Shown: one piece after another, positions 23,042 to 35,667 of the stretch
Position numbering within the stretch: position 1 is the stretch's first letter
Layout of the letters: every line of letters begins with the position of its first letter
Origin: Owenia fusiformis
Taxonomy: Eukaryota; Annelida; Polychaeta; Sabellida; Oweniidae
Length of the DNA: 64,000 nt
Assembly: GCA_903813345.2 (NCBI GenBank)
Contig: CAIIXF020000011.1
Location: 34,526,166-34,590,165, forward strand
Direction of reading: 5' to 3'
Notes under the pieces: generated by a model
What the model was told of the DNA's origin: nothing
What the model saw: the letters and a program-made list of their open reading frames with translations, nothing else
The model's database searches: none
Position numbers and translations under genes: made by a program

Positions 23042-23049
23042 TGACGTCA
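23042..23049. promoter_or_regulatory. Perfect CRE upstream of the peptide gene
   Basis: TGACGTCA, the full cAMP-response element, lies 104 bases upstream of the ATG at 23153. Full CREs near the start are common in neuropeptide and hormone genes. Function here is inferred from position. Confidence 0.5.
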
Positions 23050-23152
23050 AGCTAAATGAGTTGGGAGCGCGTCTACTCCGTCAACATGGATTCAATAGTA
23101 GGAGGCGTCTCCTATTAAACCATGAAAAGCGACACAACTGATAATTCGCATC

Positions 23153-26100
23153 ATGTGTAATATAACATACTGGAAGGGTATCGGAAAGCGACTAAGGATG
23201 TTCATAACATGGCTCAAAAACAATACCATAGGTCTGTACATGGTTACATCAGTTTTACTATATTCTGTAACTATACATTCAGGTAAGTGGATTTTTTGCT
23301 TGCATATTCTTGGTAAAACCTCTGTTTTAATTTCGAAACACCAATACTTTAAATAAAACTAAAATACAATTTGAATAAAAACTTTTATAGAGGTTTGGTT
23401 GCTAAATTGAAAACGTTAAAATATAAATATGTCAAGAGTAATCTTCGGTTTCACATTATTGAAATATAAATTAAACTAAACTAAACTATAAATGTCTGGT
23501 AATACTTGCAACTATTTTGTCTGAATCAATCTGAAATTCATTTTGCTTTATATTTCCATGGTACTTTCTCTAAATATATTTAACGACCCGCACTTAACAT
23601 ATTTTGAAAAATATATTCCTACCAAGATTTCAAAATTGATTGCAATTTATGTCACGGGCCTTGAGATGAAAATTAATTTAATGTACTATGATTAAGGTGT
23701 GAAAAGAAATACAAATAGTTGAAAAATTGTTGAAAAGGGAAACTCTGTTGTTTAAGATGCGCTTTTTAAGATTATCTAATGTTCAATGCATATTCACCGA
23801 TCAGTGCTCTAGCTGCGATTGATCACAGAAAGGGCAGAGTTTCTACAAATATTTACCGTTTTGATTCTAGTTCAAAGAATTTATATGTTTAACTCTGATC
23901 CCACGTCATTTATAAGTGGAACCTTTGAATATTTGCAATTTATTTCTGAATCTCCCTTGAGAGCCATATCATGATTGATATTTATTTCACAGTTGAGTAA
24001 CCGTTACGATATCTCTAGTTCTCGCTATGCATTTTCCAAAATGGTGGAACTGAGATGTTTAGACATTTTCTTTCCGTCACTTTCACTGTAAAATAATAGG
24101 TTATTCTGACTGATATGAAAGTCACGGTATCCCTAGATATTGAATTAGCGCCTTCTCTTGAGAGATTTCGCAGGTGCCAATTGTTATTGCTCATACTTCA
24201 AATAAATCACAAATAAAAAGTGCTCTCGCGGGAGCATTCGTAAAGACCCGTTTTTAATCGGACGAAATCGTTTGATGCTCCGAAGTCAGCATCAGAAAAA
24301 TTACTGAGACAAAAATCTATAAAACGCATCCCTGAATCGCTCTGGTCTACTACAGGTGAAGCAGTTTCAGTTTTTAGTCCTTTATCTGAAAGAAGATTTG
24401 AAATAACTGATGTCAAATATAGACATTATAGCAGATTCAAGATGCAGATATATTCAAATATGTCAGTATCAAAAAACAATCAGAACTCTACAGGCACAGT
24501 GCGCATGCCAAGGATGAAAGTGAACAAATAAAATTGTGACAATTTCTTTTAATTCAAAGTTCTCGTCTTTACCTTTCGTTGTACTTTCAATGTTACAGAC
24601 ATCTCAGAAGTTTGTGTTGTTTTCAAATCAATTATTTTCATATATTGATTTGCCATTGGTTAATGATTTGACAAATTGAAATTGAATAAGCGTCAAATCA
24701 TTGTGAAACAAAACAGTGTTCGTTTTGTGCTAAATAATTTACGCTAATAATCTAGTATTAAAGGATTGGTATCGATATGGTGTACTGAATTCAACAATGT
24801 TTTTCTCTTAAACCTATTATTGAAAACATTCTTTAAAAAACACGGTCCTTTATGTAATGTTGACTGATTGACAACAATTTAATGCGATTGTTTTTTGTTC
24901 CTTTCTACCAATTCTTGAGTATGAAATGAAATATCTTTCCGAGCCTTGTTGGAACAAAATAGCATATTGTAACATTTCCTTAGACCTCTCAATATTATGT
25001 TATACAAAGGAAATTCTGGTTGATTTTTACAAAAAGTATTCAAAAAATTTAAATAAAAACACCAAAATAGATAAAAATTAAGATAAACCTTTTATTTCAT
25101 TTTTTTTAATTTTTTTTAAATTTATTTATTTGGAATTACACTTTTACAACAGTGGCACACTAAAATTAGGTGCATCCAGGTAAAATATCCATTAAAATGG
25201 TTACATCTTTACTTTAAAAGTTATGACTATAAATCTGTTTTAAAAAATTCTTTGACACTTTATCAAATTTACAATAAAAGTCATGTCCTCCAATCATTGC
25301 TCCATCTCCCAAAATCCAAACAATTTTCTGTTCAATTGGTAAAGCAAAAAACAGAGTACATATATTTGGATCGATATTAGTGATTGAGTTATAAAATAGT
25401 ATACGGTAATCATTAAAATGGGGACATATTAAGAGTCTGTGTGTCATATCTTCTACGCTATTCAAGTTACAATATGTGCATTTATCGTCCAGTGGATCAT
25501 TACTCAGATTTCTCCATTTACAGGTTTCAGATCTTAATTTGAATCTACCACTCCTTGCAAGGAATTTATATTTGCATCCCAGGAAGTCATTCGAGAATGT
25601 TCGAAGGTATTCCTCCTTGCCATATCTGTTCTTTAAATGTACATAGGTTTTAAGACTAGTCATATTATTAACACTATCACTAAAATCGCTTTTCAGCTTA
25701 TCAGACATATTACATTCAAACATCTGTTTTAGATCACTAAAATCAGTATTAAAATCTAGATCATATTTGTTAAGGATTCTATAGAACAAGATACTTTTTT
25801 AAATCAATCAAAATTTCCTTCGTACAATTACGTGTTTATGTCATTTTGTTCCAATGAGGTTCGGAAATATGTTTCATTTCAATCAAACATACGATACCAA
25901 GAAGTGATCGATGTGTTTTCTAAGACTATATAGAGAAATATATATATATTTCAAATTATAATGTTACCCTTCAAAAGATGTCCATTAAATTGACGATCCG
26001 ATGTGTAACAGTTTCGGAATTTTTTGATGACTGATTTTAGAGAAACGAGTGTTCAAAATGTTCACCATATCGATACCAATCCTTTGCACTAAATACTGTT

Positions 26101-29100
26101 GATTTTAGTTATTGGTGATTTTTGTTTTGACCATTATGACCACATAACTTGCGTCAACCTGAGTAGATTAGCGCCTGATCTTTGAAATTAGTTTAGGCAA
26201 AGAAAGTAATCTCTGAGTTATCGGAAATATAATTTCCTGAAATTACATGAAAAGTATATAAACGAATGATTATACCCTATTTCTATTCTAACTTGCAAAT
26301 TTTGACGGAAAGTAATTGTGATTTATCGGTGAACCCATTTGCGCGTTCTAACCTGAATTGTCGAGATCTTTAAGATTTCAATAGCCTGAATTACCATTTT
26401 CGATTCCGAGGATGATAATTAACAAAGACTAAGAGTGACGTAAGGCTTTACACCAGAGCCTCATTTAATTAGTGAATCTATTCAAAAACGAACCAGGCCC
26501 ACCTTAATGACCAAATAAAATGTCTCAGACCTCCACGGGAGAATGTTTAGAGCATTTAATTCTATTATAATCGAATATGATATCATTTCTGTATTTATAT
26601 CGCCAGCCAGATTTCTAAAGGGCAATAAAGATATACATTCATACACAATAGAAAATTCATTATCAAAGTACATGGGAAGTACTATAAATTAGTAATATAT
26701 CTAGATCTTAATACATGATCATTGTGCAATTATAACATTTTCTGCCGTAGTGATTATCTAAACACCCAAAGAGGCTTTTACTTTAGGCCTAAACAAGAAC
26801 ATTTACACTTTTTCCTTTATCTAATAGTACGTAAAACTGGGTGGACAATCAACATTTAATTCGAGGACAGATACAAACATGATAAGGGGGAAGTGTGGTA
26901 CAATTGAACAGTTCCTATTGAATAGTGCATATTACATTGATCTAATGGTGAAAACAGTTATCAAACAAACAGAAATGTAAAAACTCTAAATGTAAATCTT
27001 CATGTAACCATATGTACAAATGTAAATAACCTGTTAATGTGAATTGTCTGTAATTATATGTAATGTTTAAATCTTCACCTATGTGGAGGAAATAAAGACA
27101 CTGAACTGAACTGAACTGAACACGGAATTCAAGACTTGCAGATTCCTTTAGCTTATTTTATGATTTTAGAAATGATATTTCGATTTATTTCTCTACAATT
27201 ACTTTTGTGTCCGGTGATGAGACTATTCAGAGGATTTCAGAGTACAGAAAGTAAAATTAATTTCAACCTTCGCCCTTTTTAGCTATTTACCTTACATAGA
27301 TATAAACACTGATAAGCCGGATATAGGTAGATGTAGAAAATGTGAAATATGCCCCGAGATCAAAGTTTAGGATAATTACCGTATGTGTACGACTTCTTAA
27401 CTCCAGAAATCAAACGTCATTCACCAAATCAACACATAAGTCATCAAGAGACTATCATGTATGATTCATCCTGAAAGACCCAACGATTCTCCAATACACA
27501 CAGAATAGGAATCTCTAACCATGCGGTTCTTTTTCCGTGTCCAACGGCTTGTCATTAGTACCCTCAATTTGTACATATGTAAACATCAAAGAAAGAAATG
27601 AGCAGGCGGGTGCCATCAATTATAAATAATTAATGATTGCGTGTATACCTGGTCTTATTGTGGAAAAGGACTGAATTATAAGATGATCAATAAATTTCAC
27701 ATATCGGAATAACATCTCTACACTAGTATGCATTGACCCATGATTTATAATTTGAAAGTTGCAGTTTGACTGAAGTTCAAATGAAAAAAATAACAAAAAG
27801 CGATCTGCAAAAGCATTTCTATTTTGACACAGGGGACGAATCTATTTTGTAAAAAGGAGAAAGTGTAACGAATCGCAATTTGTAACATTTCCCCCATCTT
27901 TGCAGTCATGTCGTCCTCGGTATGTGTAGCTACATAATTAACATCATCATTATGCATGTGTTCACGGAATTATAAATTTAATCAGTTAATTAGCTTAGTT
28001 CAAGCATATCGTTCATCTGCATTGTGATACAGCAGATACCAATATGGATTAATACCAATATACATGAGTTTTAAATTTGAACCTTTTAAATCTCGCTAAT
28101 TCTCGTTTTCGTGAAATTTAAGAGAATTTGCTAATGAAACCTCTAACTACTTGTTACAAGTATTAACCATTTGAGCCTTTGACAGTTTGGCACAACCAAG
28201 GCAAATAGGAACAAGTGTTGACATCTATTTATTCAGCTTTATTTAGCTATATAGCAACGTCCTAGTTTTGTCTTTAAATGTCTTGTACTGACTTTCAGGT
28301 TTCGTAATAACTTATAGTCAATTCATTAACCAAGGTTGAAATATGTGATATGAGCAATTAGGCCAGGTTGTTTGACTATTTGGCTTTGTTTGTTAACTTA
28401 TTTAAATTCAATTGAGGAGGAAATTTTCTTTTCACAATACCCATTGACGAGAAAGGAAAACTTTTTTGACGAATACATTTGATAATCATCATGTAAAATA
28501 AACAGGTATAGCGGAATTGGACAGTTAAACTCGGGAGTAGCCTATGAATGGTAAGAGGATATTGTTCACACGCGCATTGAGCACTTGGTAAAGACAGAAA
28601 GAAGATGAACTAGATAAATGGTACTGACTGAGTGAATGTAGTTTCCAGTAAAATGTGGTAACTTAAATTCAATCCATATTAGGGAAAGGGAGGTGTGGCC
28701 GGAAATGCAAAACGTTTTGATTAATTACCCTGGTATTAAGTTACATGTGTATTTATTAATGATTCCCATTTTACTCATGTAGCTTAATCGGGATTAAATA
28801 TTACCAGCTAATCATACCGAGCATATTGCTCACTGTCATGTCAACTTAGGTCCGGTTTAGATTAATAAGTGTCAACTAAAGTTGAAATCGTGGTATGAAG
28901 ATTGTTTCTCTGCGAAAAGATGAACATATTTCTCTGAAATAATAACTGGCGAAAGGTGACTCGCTTATAAGTTGTTTACACCAGCTGCGCGTCTGATTAA
29001 TCAATGCATATGCACACTGTATTAAAGGCGAAACAAAGACTAGAGTGGAGATTAATTTACTTAATCCTTTTTTTACCTGACAAAGAATTTCAAGCTGACC

Positions 29101-31789
29101 CTTTCCCAATTCTAACTAAACAAGACGTTCCCTCATTTAAAACTTCAATGATTTCTAAAGTGATATGATTTCATAAAATATCATATAACTAGGATTGTTA
29201 GGGATTTCAGAAACGCCTTTTAAAAAAGATTTCTTCCAATATTTTCTAGGCTACCACTCAAATAAATTGAAAACAACATCAATTTTGATTTGGTCAGTAA
29301 TTAATTAGCTCACACGGAGGTACTTTTTATTGACTCTTAAAACATACTTTCACAATGCTTTGACTTTTCGTAATTAATTGGAAGCAGGCTGTGATGGACA
29401 ATAACTATCAGCACTAACTATCGAACAATTGTCATTTGATGAATTCCAGTAGCCGAAGTTAGACACGCCAATAGAGTTTAAAAGCACTAGAACCCTAACA
29501 GCAAATTAGATTGATACACAAGTTGTATCCAACAGTGATTTTGCAATATTGATTTCAATTGCAAGGTTTATATGTTGACTTATAAATGAGAAACTTATAT
29601 TTCAGCTTTCCGCTCTAATTAAGTATTAGGTATATATACAACTTGTTATATAACAGCCTTGAGGATGCCTACACAATCACCTACATGTTGCTTTTAGAAA
29701 GTTTCATATACAATATTCTGTAACAGATTAGAACCCCATGCTGCAGGTCATATGTATCAACATGGTTTCAATTAACATGAACAAGTAAAGTAACATGGAA
29801 TTTGTAACAGTATCCCCTTTGAATACTGTGTTCGTTCTCAGACTATCTAGCAATTATCACGAACATGTGCTGCTTACTTCCTCTTAGTTTTCGAATCAAT
29901 TACATTTACATTTAAAAGCAAAAAGTACAATTGACCTCCCAAGTCCCAATCTACAATTCCTCTCAAGTTATCAAATTTTGAATTCTCACCTCAAATTCTC
30001 AAACCGTTATTTGTCCTGAAATAAAGAACTTTTGAAATACTTTAAAATCGAAACGAACCAGAATGGCTGTGCGCTGATTCTACCTTTAATTTAATAACTT
30101 AATTACTGCAAATGATGATTCTTATTTAAATTATCACTAGAACCGAATGTTTCCTTCATTAACACACTTTCTTTTTTTCTATTTTTAGTGTCAGCAGTTA
30201 GGTTCGAGATAAAGGACTACCAATACAGACCATCAATACAAAGTACATACGATAGAATAGCCTCTTTCAAAAATACACAACTAAATATGGAAAAAATAAT
30301 GCTGAAATATCTATTTGAAAAATCAAACAAGTAAGTACAATAAAATTGCTTTAAAAGAATTTACTCAAACGTAAAAATGTACCTCATGACATTCAATTTG
30401 CACAAAGAATGAAAAATTTGAAAAAATGTTTTATGGAAAATTATATTTGTTTTTTCCAATAGATTGTAAAAAGGCCAAGTTTTGTTCTTGAAAAGGGGAA
30501 ATCTGATTATTACGAAGTAAATCGTTTTATCTGCGTAGCCGGTGACGAAAAATCACAAATAGATGATGAGGTTGCAAAATAACAAAACTATACCAAAACT
30601 TCAATTTATAAAGAAAATATGCAGAAAAAATCTAATGGCTCATAGATACACTTCTAAGTATATTACAACATTAGGATTAGTTGACAATGTATTGCCCCTT
30701 GCTTCAAAATGGCGATAATATACCTCTAATTGAGTTCCATCGAGGCCTATTTGAACCTTTTAAATATATTGTATTTCTTTTGTGTTTCCAATGATCGCCA
30801 TAAAGGTGTTATAATTAAATCATTTCAGTCTATCTTGTCTGTGAAATATGCACAATAAAATCTACTATTGCTGTTAGAATTTGATTTGTTATTCATACAC
30901 CCCCGTCATAATTGTGACATAAAGGATCATACAACCCTTCCATAAGTATGGGAATCGGAATACCTACTAAATAGCGTTTTAAAGCCTTTTTATGTTGAAT
31001 CTTACATACGTTCCTCAATTTCAATAGGTCTTGTTCTTGGATGAATTTGGTAAAATCAAAAAATATTTGACAGACTTGAATACGTGGTCCATCCCGGTTG
31101 CCAAACCTTTGGAAGGGAATGTACCATGTTCCTTAAAATATGTTTTATCATTAGTTGACAATGTATTGGCCCCTCGCTTCAAAGTAGCAATAACGCATCT
31201 CTAATTAAGGTCCTTCGAGTCCCACTTCAACCTATTAACTCACTTATTTCTTCCGTGGGTCCAATAAGGGCCTATTAACGATATCATATCAATCTATCTC
31301 ATCTGCTTCATTGTTGATTTATTTTTTAGATAATAATTTAAGTTGAAGAATTAGTGTTTTATATGTAGTTCTCAAGACAAATCATACTAATTGCTTCTTC
31401 ATTGCTAATTACCTTTATGTGGGTGTGCATGTGGACATGTGTTGAAAGACTACAAGGGTGTAAAATGGCTGACACTTCCAGTATTAATAACGTGCAAATT
31501 ATTTATCTTGTCCATTTGTTTTGAACAACTAAGTGCCACTTTGATGAACATAATAAACTCTGATAAATTTCGTAGCTTAAGTACTTATCAATGTTTCAGG
31601 CTGTCGCGAGAAGACGATAGGGAGAATATAGTATCGAAAAGAATAAAAGAATCAAAGCGGGATGAATATGGTTGTTGCTTTAATAACCCCGGCTCGTGCA
31701 GCGGAACTCAGCTTAGGATGTGTAGTATCATCAAACTGTATCACGATTGCGGCAATTTGGGTGTTCGAAAGGATATCAGATGTCGCTGA
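23153..31789 (+). CDS. Secreted six-cysteine peptide precursor
   Basis: Three exons, 23153-23282, 30189-30330 and 31600-31789, join in phase (1 then 2) at GTAAGT donors and TTTAG/TTTCAG acceptors to give 153 residues. An in-frame TGA lies 30 bases upstream of the ATG. A basic N-terminus is followed by a hydrophobic segment (about residues 25-43) that reads as a signal peptide, with possible cleavage after VSA (44-46). A shorter start at Met16 or Met30 is possible. A cysteine-free spacer (47-103) follows, then Lys-Arg at 104-105 and 110-111, typical prohormone-convertase sites. The 42-residue end has cysteines at 116, 117, 124, 132, 141 and 152, spaced CC-x6-C-x7-C-x8-C-x10-C. That architecture fits a neuropeptide, growth-factor, antimicrobial or venom-type peptide. 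The spacing matches no family I can name (it is not the insulin A-chain pattern). Intron 1 is 6.9 kb. Confidence 0.72.
24760..26085. mobile_element. Inverted-repeat DNA element split by a LINE fragment
   Basis: Perfect 23-bp ends (AAAGGATTGGTATCGATATGGTG and complement, written in two orientations) frame left arm 24760-25080 and right arm about 25800-26085. The middle is the LINE fragment listed next. No transposase frame remains. It lies in intron 1 of the peptide gene. An inverted, single-arm relative is at 59960-60310. Confidence 0.8.
25085..25797 (-). pseudogene. 5'-truncated LINE, reverse transcriptase C-terminus
   Basis: An open frame at 25214-25789 (191 codons from the first ATG) has no reverse transcriptase catalytic motifs but carries a C-x2-C-x9-H-x4-C motif (CTYC then HRLLIC), typical of the C-terminal region of non-LTR retrotransposon proteins. 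Beyond its stop, in the element's 3' direction, comes about 75 bp of other sequence and then A-rich sequence near 25085-25130, as at a retroposed 3' end. The fragment is 5'-truncated and sits inside a DNA transposon. The exact clade is not determined. Confidence 0.72.
26960..27121 (+). repeat. Retroposon 3' end with CTGAA tail
   Basis: AATAAAGACACTGAACTGAACTGAACTGAA ends a unique-looking stretch rich in TGTAAAT motifs (shown in part: a pentamer CTGAA repeated four times at 27102-27121). Short tandem tails after an AATAAA are typical of non-LTR retroposon 3' ends. The body is short and 5'-truncated. Confidence 0.5.
28000..30180. other. Intron of the peptide gene, nothing recognised
   Basis: AT-rich intron sequence between exons 1 and 2. 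No further exon in phase, RNA gene or complete mobile element was seen. Confidence 0.45.
30670..31335. repeat. Direct duplication flanking a degraded MITE
   Basis: 30670-30865 and 31147-31335 share about 190 bp of related sequence, both starting TTAGTTGACAATGTATTG. Between them, 30929-31122 is a degraded relative of the 21532 element (CCTTCCATAAGTATGG and CGGTTGCCAAACCTTTGGAAGGG). Intron 2 of the peptide gene. Confidence 0.6.
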
Positions 31790-31791
31790 TA

Positions 31792-31855
31792 AGGTCAACG
31801 TCACCGTGACCTGAGGTCAACGTCATCGTGACCTGGCGGTCAACGTCCTTGACCT
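31792..31855. promoter_or_regulatory. Cluster of AGGTCA half-sites in the 3' UTR
   Basis: Six AGGTCA/TGACCT-type half-sites lie in 64 bp and begin three bases after the stop codon of the peptide gene. They are arranged as three ~22-bp repeats, each AGGTCA, nine bases, TGACCT (last one imperfect). The spacers hold ACGTCA. AGGTCA is the nuclear-receptor half-site, but GGTCA-rich repeats also occur as neutral dispersed DNA. Confidence 0.5.
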
Positions 31856-32453
31856 TTGGTCTCCACACTCGCCATGTTTACTTCATCAAAAATCTACTAA
31901 ATGCTCAAATTAATTCTACTGATTTAGGAAGATGCAATCGTGGCACAAAATGTCATTGAATTGAATCTCAAAAGGCCCACCCAAGATTTTCAGGAAATTT
32001 AAGATCGGGCTATACAGCATTAATTGCCTGAGGTAGGAGGATGAATTAGAAATTCGACAATGGACTTTGATTGAACATTACTTTTATAGAAGAGGTGGCT
32101 CGTGATTAGATCTAAAAACCATAGAGAAATACTTGTAAATCCCAAAGGAGTCGTGTTAATCTTAATCATTGAAAATTGTACCTGAAGTCAACCAGAGCTG
32201 ACTAGCCAGAATCACAGTTTCTCATGAAGATGGAGGTTGTAAAGTGCCAGTTGTGTAACTGGTCAAGCATGCAGCTCACAAACTTAACAAACGCAAACTA
32301 AAGTATGATATGCCCATATATACATACTCTTAATGTTATCAAAAACTCTATCTTAAAGTAAATCTTAAACTGGAACAAAATCTAAAAATATTTATTGAAA
32401 AATAAAATTGAAAACAGAAATATTTTCAAACTGTCAAATAGACATAATGTATA

Positions 32454-32898
32454 CTGTAGATTGGGTTAATTTCACGCCCGCTTTAATGTTGGAGAATTTG
32501 GCGAAATAGAAAAAACGCCAATTTATCATTCTGATACTCATAGCATCTCTTCGCCAAAATTTAGAATGGATCCCCGGGAATTTTAGGGAACTTCGTCTGG
32601 TGTATTTCAACCAATTTTAGTTTAGTTTTTTCAAAATCTGAAAGGGATAAATTGAACAAACATCAATATGATTGAACATTTCCACGGGGAATTCTTTCAA
32701 TAATAAATCATTAGCTAGATTGAGTAGTTGGATTAAAGGAATAGCTGTAATAATTTGTATTTTAGTCGTATATGGAAGTTAGGGCATCAGAGTAATGCCA
32801 AAGCCCTAATATAGTGTCCGCCAAATTGAATAGCCAACAATATGCAAAAAATGGCAAAATCGCCAAATTAGGTAGCGCCAAATTAACTCAATCTACAG
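32454..32898. mobile_element. MITE with CTGTAGATTGGGTTAATTT ends
   Basis: CTGTAGATTGGGTTAATTT at the left and AAATTAACTCAATCTACAG at the right are inverted with one mismatch, and TGGCGAAAT/CGCCAAATT motifs recur inside. TA lies just outside on the left. Non-autonomous. Confidence 0.8.
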
Positions 32899-34157
32899 AC
32901 TATAAACCAGTGTATGTGCAAACTCCCATCATAGTATTCATGAATGACTTAACACACTAGTGTGGTTTGGTATGAATATAAATATGACTCTGATAGCATG
33001 TGTATTCTTTCATCTTACATTGGTAAATGAAACCTATTGAACTAATCCAAAATAATCCTATATGGCTAAGCTATATAACAAAGGGCTCCAATCCACGTGA
33101 CTTTTGATTTCATCTTTAGATGGACTGAAAACACGCAATGATAGTAAACATGAAACTATGTGTGTACTGAATGGCATGAAATTATGATCAAGAGAAGCAC
33201 TTCTTCAAAGGACTTTGAATAATGTAAAAAAACATAAAAACACCCATGGTTTTAATACAATCGCAAATAAAATGTTATTTTTTCCAATACAAACCTCCTG
33301 TTGTTCTCTTTATTCATCTGTTTATGGACCTCTTTCCCCGGGGATTCAGGTCAATGACCTAATCCAATTTGAACACAAGGCCTGGCCACGTGGATGAAGT
33401 TTAATACCTCGTATGATTAAAGATCAAACTTGTAAGCGTGGGAGTGTGGCACAAGGACCTATGTAAAGAAAATACGACACAAAATCCTGGTTTCCCCGGA
33501 CTAATTTATCCATACATTTGTTCAAAACATGTATCAAGGTCTATGAGATGCTTCTCTGTAATGTACATGTATATATAGCTGGATATATAGACACAAGCTG
33601 TCATCAGTTTAATGATGGACCATGTGGTAAAATCCTTTTCCGTGTCACCAAATCTAAAATATTGGAGGCAATCTTCAAAAACCGTCACACTCTTCATTTC
33701 ATTTTCCGGAAAAGTACAGTTATGTCCAAATTCGACATTATGTCCACCTTTTATTTTTGACACATAACCTCAAAAGAATAAACGATTATTCTTGGAATAA
33801 ATTCAGAACCGTTGAGGATGTAGAGAGCCTAGTAAAATTGTAAAACCTTGGTATATTTTATTTAGAAACGTTTCAGTAAATCTAAGCGTAGTCAAGTGAT
33901 CGTTCCGTTTCTTTCCAAAATACTATCCAAATACGACCATCATATCATCAAGATATACCAAACAACACTATGTTTTTATTCTGCCTTTACAGTATTACTT
34001 GAAATGCAATAGATATTAATGACATCACACAAACACAGTGACGCGAGCGTTTCATCTAACAGTAAGATACTGATTTGGATTTTGCTTAAATGATTAATGA
34101 CTTACTTACATATATATCATGAATGCCGTTGAAAGATCTTGATACTATTATAATATA

Positions 34158-34213
34158 TACCAGGTCGTTCAATAAGAGAGCATTTTCCAGTGAACTTATT
34201 GAACGACCTGGTA
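34158..34213. repeat. Perfect 19-bp-stem hairpin
   Basis: TACCAGGTCGTTCAATAAG and its exact reverse complement are separated by 18 bases. If the outer TA pair is a target duplication this is a 52-bp inverted-repeat element. Confidence 0.75.
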
Positions 34214-34430
34214 CAGCTACCCAAACCTGATCAATGGACAGGGCATTCTATGGTGACACAAGTCGATATTCAACTATCTTTTCACAGAAAATAAGTCAAC
34301 AAGTTTAAACAACATCTCATCCTGGGTGTTAGAGCCAAGTGCGTGAGATTCGGAATAGGATTAATAAATATACAGTTTTTAATGCTCATTGGGTCTAAAT
34401 GACCACAAAAGTAGCTTGTTTTAATTAGCT

Positions 34431-34998
34431 CATCCTTCTTCAAAGGACTTCATTTATGCTCAAATTCAGCCCTTCACTCAAGCCCAGGTAGTTTCATTTT
34501 AGGGGCCTTATATAACCTGAGTTTCCTAGTGGTCAACGCAGACTGAATGCGTTGTGCAAATTGTCCAATTACATGTCTCATTTCCTGGAACTTATGAATA
34601 ATCTTACCATTTGTGTCTCTTCAAACCACCTTATTTCTGCAATAATCTTTTTGTTTTCCGTGAAATGGTTAAGTATTTTAATTTTGGACATATTATAGAA
34701 TGTTCTACGGATGATGTTTTATTCTTAAGCTAATATTTGTATAAATCCTATGATTTTTTTACAGATTACAAACTTCTAAGTCATAAGATATGTAAGGGCA
34801 TACTGCTATAGTATAAAGACAACTTTGTGGACCCTTCAACAGGATTTTAATTACCCTTGTACACTGTGTCTAGTAGTTCTCTTAGGGTATGTGGTGTAGG
34901 CTAATATTGTCTAATGTCCAGTTTGTTTGCACAAGCCGAACAATTGAATAGAGAGAAGCAAGGGTATATACTTGTAAAATACCCTTGCAGCAAGGATG
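34431..34998. mobile_element. hAT-like MITE, 568 bp
   Basis: It starts CATCCTTCTTC and ends GCAGCAAGGATG, with short inverted ends CATCCTT, and is flanked by an exact 8-bp duplication AATTAGCT (34423-34430 and 34999-35006). Eight-base duplications are the hAT signature. It has no transposase. A 68-bp deletion derivative is at 61143-61210. Confidence 0.85.
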
Positions 34999-35667
34999 AA
35001 TTAGCTGGAAGTAATTGGATTTTGATCCACAGTTTCCTTAGTTAACTGATTGGTAGGGATTATAATCAAAAATTATTTATATTAAACGAACCAAAATATT
35101 GGAAGGTGTATGAATATCTGTAAATAGGCTCCACAATACTTCGCGATTGGCTTCTGTTATTTTTTCATTCATCATTCTAGGTTTTAATTAGTAAATAGTA
35201 CAGTTTATTTGTTTTTACATTTTTAGAACCTGATTTATGCAGGATCTAAGACGTATGAATGTTTGTTTTACGCATCTGATTTTTTGCTTTAAGCAGATTT
35301 ATTTCACATTAGCTGATTGCGTATTCCGTTCTCTTTCTATCATAACATCTACATGATAATTTTGATATCAGGTATATGTTTTGACATATTAAGTGTTTAA
35401 TAGTTTTACATGATCTCTACGCAAAATACAATTTAATCATTTTCAGATTGAGAATATGAACTGTCAGCTTGAATATTTGGTAACAGTTATGATAAATGGA
35501 AAAGATGTTTTATATCAATTTTAATAGGATAGCAGTTGATTGTAATGCAAACAGTATAGCTTCCTACCTCCTCTAACATATCATTTGGTATCACAAATAT
35601 ATAGTGTTAGCATTTGGTATATGTCTTGGTGTAAAATATATTAGATGTATGTCATCTACTACAGCAG

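Noticed and set aside
31439-31599. Upstream start that would make a single-exon 116-codon gene ending at 31789
   Set aside because: The region before 31600 is less protein-like, a TTTCAG acceptor lies exactly at 31599, and phase joins the exon to 30330.
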